Source: Chloroflexota bacterium (lineage in GTDB: Bacteria; Chloroflexota; Anaerolineae; Promineifilales; Promineifilaceae). From it: a DNA stretch of 5,037 nt. The notes below the pieces were generated by a model. That model was not told the origin of the DNA and did not search any database. It saw only the letters and a list, made by a program, of their open reading frames with translations. Made by a program: the position numbers and the translations under genes. Location of the stretch: positions 1,717,753 to 1,722,789 of the forward strand of contig CP070688.1 in the NCBI GenBank assembly GCA_020353135.1, written 5' to 3'. Shown here piece by piece: positions 4,814-5,037 of the stretch (within the stretch, counting starts at the first letter, position 1; each line of letters opens with the position of its first letter).

Positions 4814-5037
4814 TTACGGAATTGCCAAGGCTCTTTTTGCTACAAGTGTTATCGCGAGTCCGATAACTAGATATGCTAGATTGATGCTGGCACGAACCCG
4901 CCAAGATCGGTTCGACAAATCCATGCTGGCGGCCCGTCCAAGTACAACGCCTACCGCAAGTACGAAAAACCAGGGTGTAAAAAGAAATGTCAAGGATCTT
5001 CTGAGTGCCATTATTACCAAATCGTGAATGCCGCCAG
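4814..5037 (-). CDS. Small membrane protein, possibly 5'-partial at the window edge
   Basis: From the edge to TAA 4814-4816 the minus frame is open, and no stop occurs in the last 17 bases, so the gene may begin outside. Internal starts are TTG 5018-5020 (68 residues) and ATG 5009-5011 (65 residues). Neither has a good ribosome binding site. Two hydrophobic segments are clear: FLFTPWFFVLAVGVVLGRAA and INLAYLVIGLAITLVAKRA. They are joined by a polar, Arg-rich loop (DLSNRSWRVR), giving a two-helix hairpin or the end of a larger membrane protein. I do not recognise the family. The hydrophobic pattern and the charged boundaries make it more credible than the overlapping frames. Confidence 0.45.
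   Translation of the reverse strand, partial: GGIHDLVIMALRRSLTFLFTPWFFVLAVGVVLGRAASMDLSNRSWRVRASINLAYLVIGLAITLVAKRALAIP

Noticed and set aside
4678..4904. Short frames 4678-4866 (plus) and 4692-4904 (minus)
   Set aside because: Both cross the 40-base repeat and overlap the more credible membrane frame. Neither has a supported start.

Overview
This 5 kb window reads as bacterial chromosomal DNA. Shine-Dalgarno sites are good, there are single-gene transcription units, and one exported enzyme has a Gram-type signal peptide. Coding density is low and short dispersed repeats are scattered between the genes. I cannot place the organism firmly. The style (long repeat-containing intergenic stretches, a secreted Bacillus/Thermotoga-type alkaline phosphatase) would suit a Chloroflexota/Anaerolineae-like or similar environmental bacterium, but that is a guess from impression, not a search.

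Layout. Positions 1-448 hold no convincing gene. They contain a GC-rich palindrome (15-35), a 40-base dispersed repeat (67-106) and a strong hairpin (363-400) that fits a terminator for the next gene. Positions 449-892 (minus) encode a 147-residue SnoaL/NTF2-like protein with a clear ribosome binding site. Positions 893-1814 are a long non-coding stretch. It holds a degenerate repeat family, a second exact copy of the GC palindrome, a possible small membrane ORF on the minus strand, an AT-rich probable promoter and a tiny 4-codon leader ORF with a near-perfect Shine-Dalgarno sequence. Positions 1815-3218 (plus) encode a complete secreted alkaline phosphatase with all metal and catalytic residues visible. 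A 16-bp-stem hairpin follows at 3264-3305.

Positions 3438-3950 (minus) hold a PD-(D/E)XK-type nuclease-like gene. An in-frame TAA cuts off its last 42 codons, although the reading frame beyond the stop still encodes a sensible C-terminus. Divergent from it, 4052-4675 (plus) encodes a HEPN-superfamily protein with the R-x4-H ribonuclease motif. The HEPN gene looks AT-richer than the phosphatase gene (24 of 60 G+C in bases 4321-4380 against 38 of 60 in 2941-3000). Near the right end, at 4705-4744, is a second copy of the 40-base repeat. The window closes with a minus-strand two-helix membrane protein (4814 to the edge) whose 5' end may lie outside.

How they work together: the phosphatase and the SnoaL-like protein appear to be independent units. 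The most suggestive neighbourhood is 3438-4675, a divergent nuclease-like/HEPN pair in which the first gene is broken. This could be a decaying defence or toxin-type locus, but no antitoxin or partner gene is visible, so it remains an inference.
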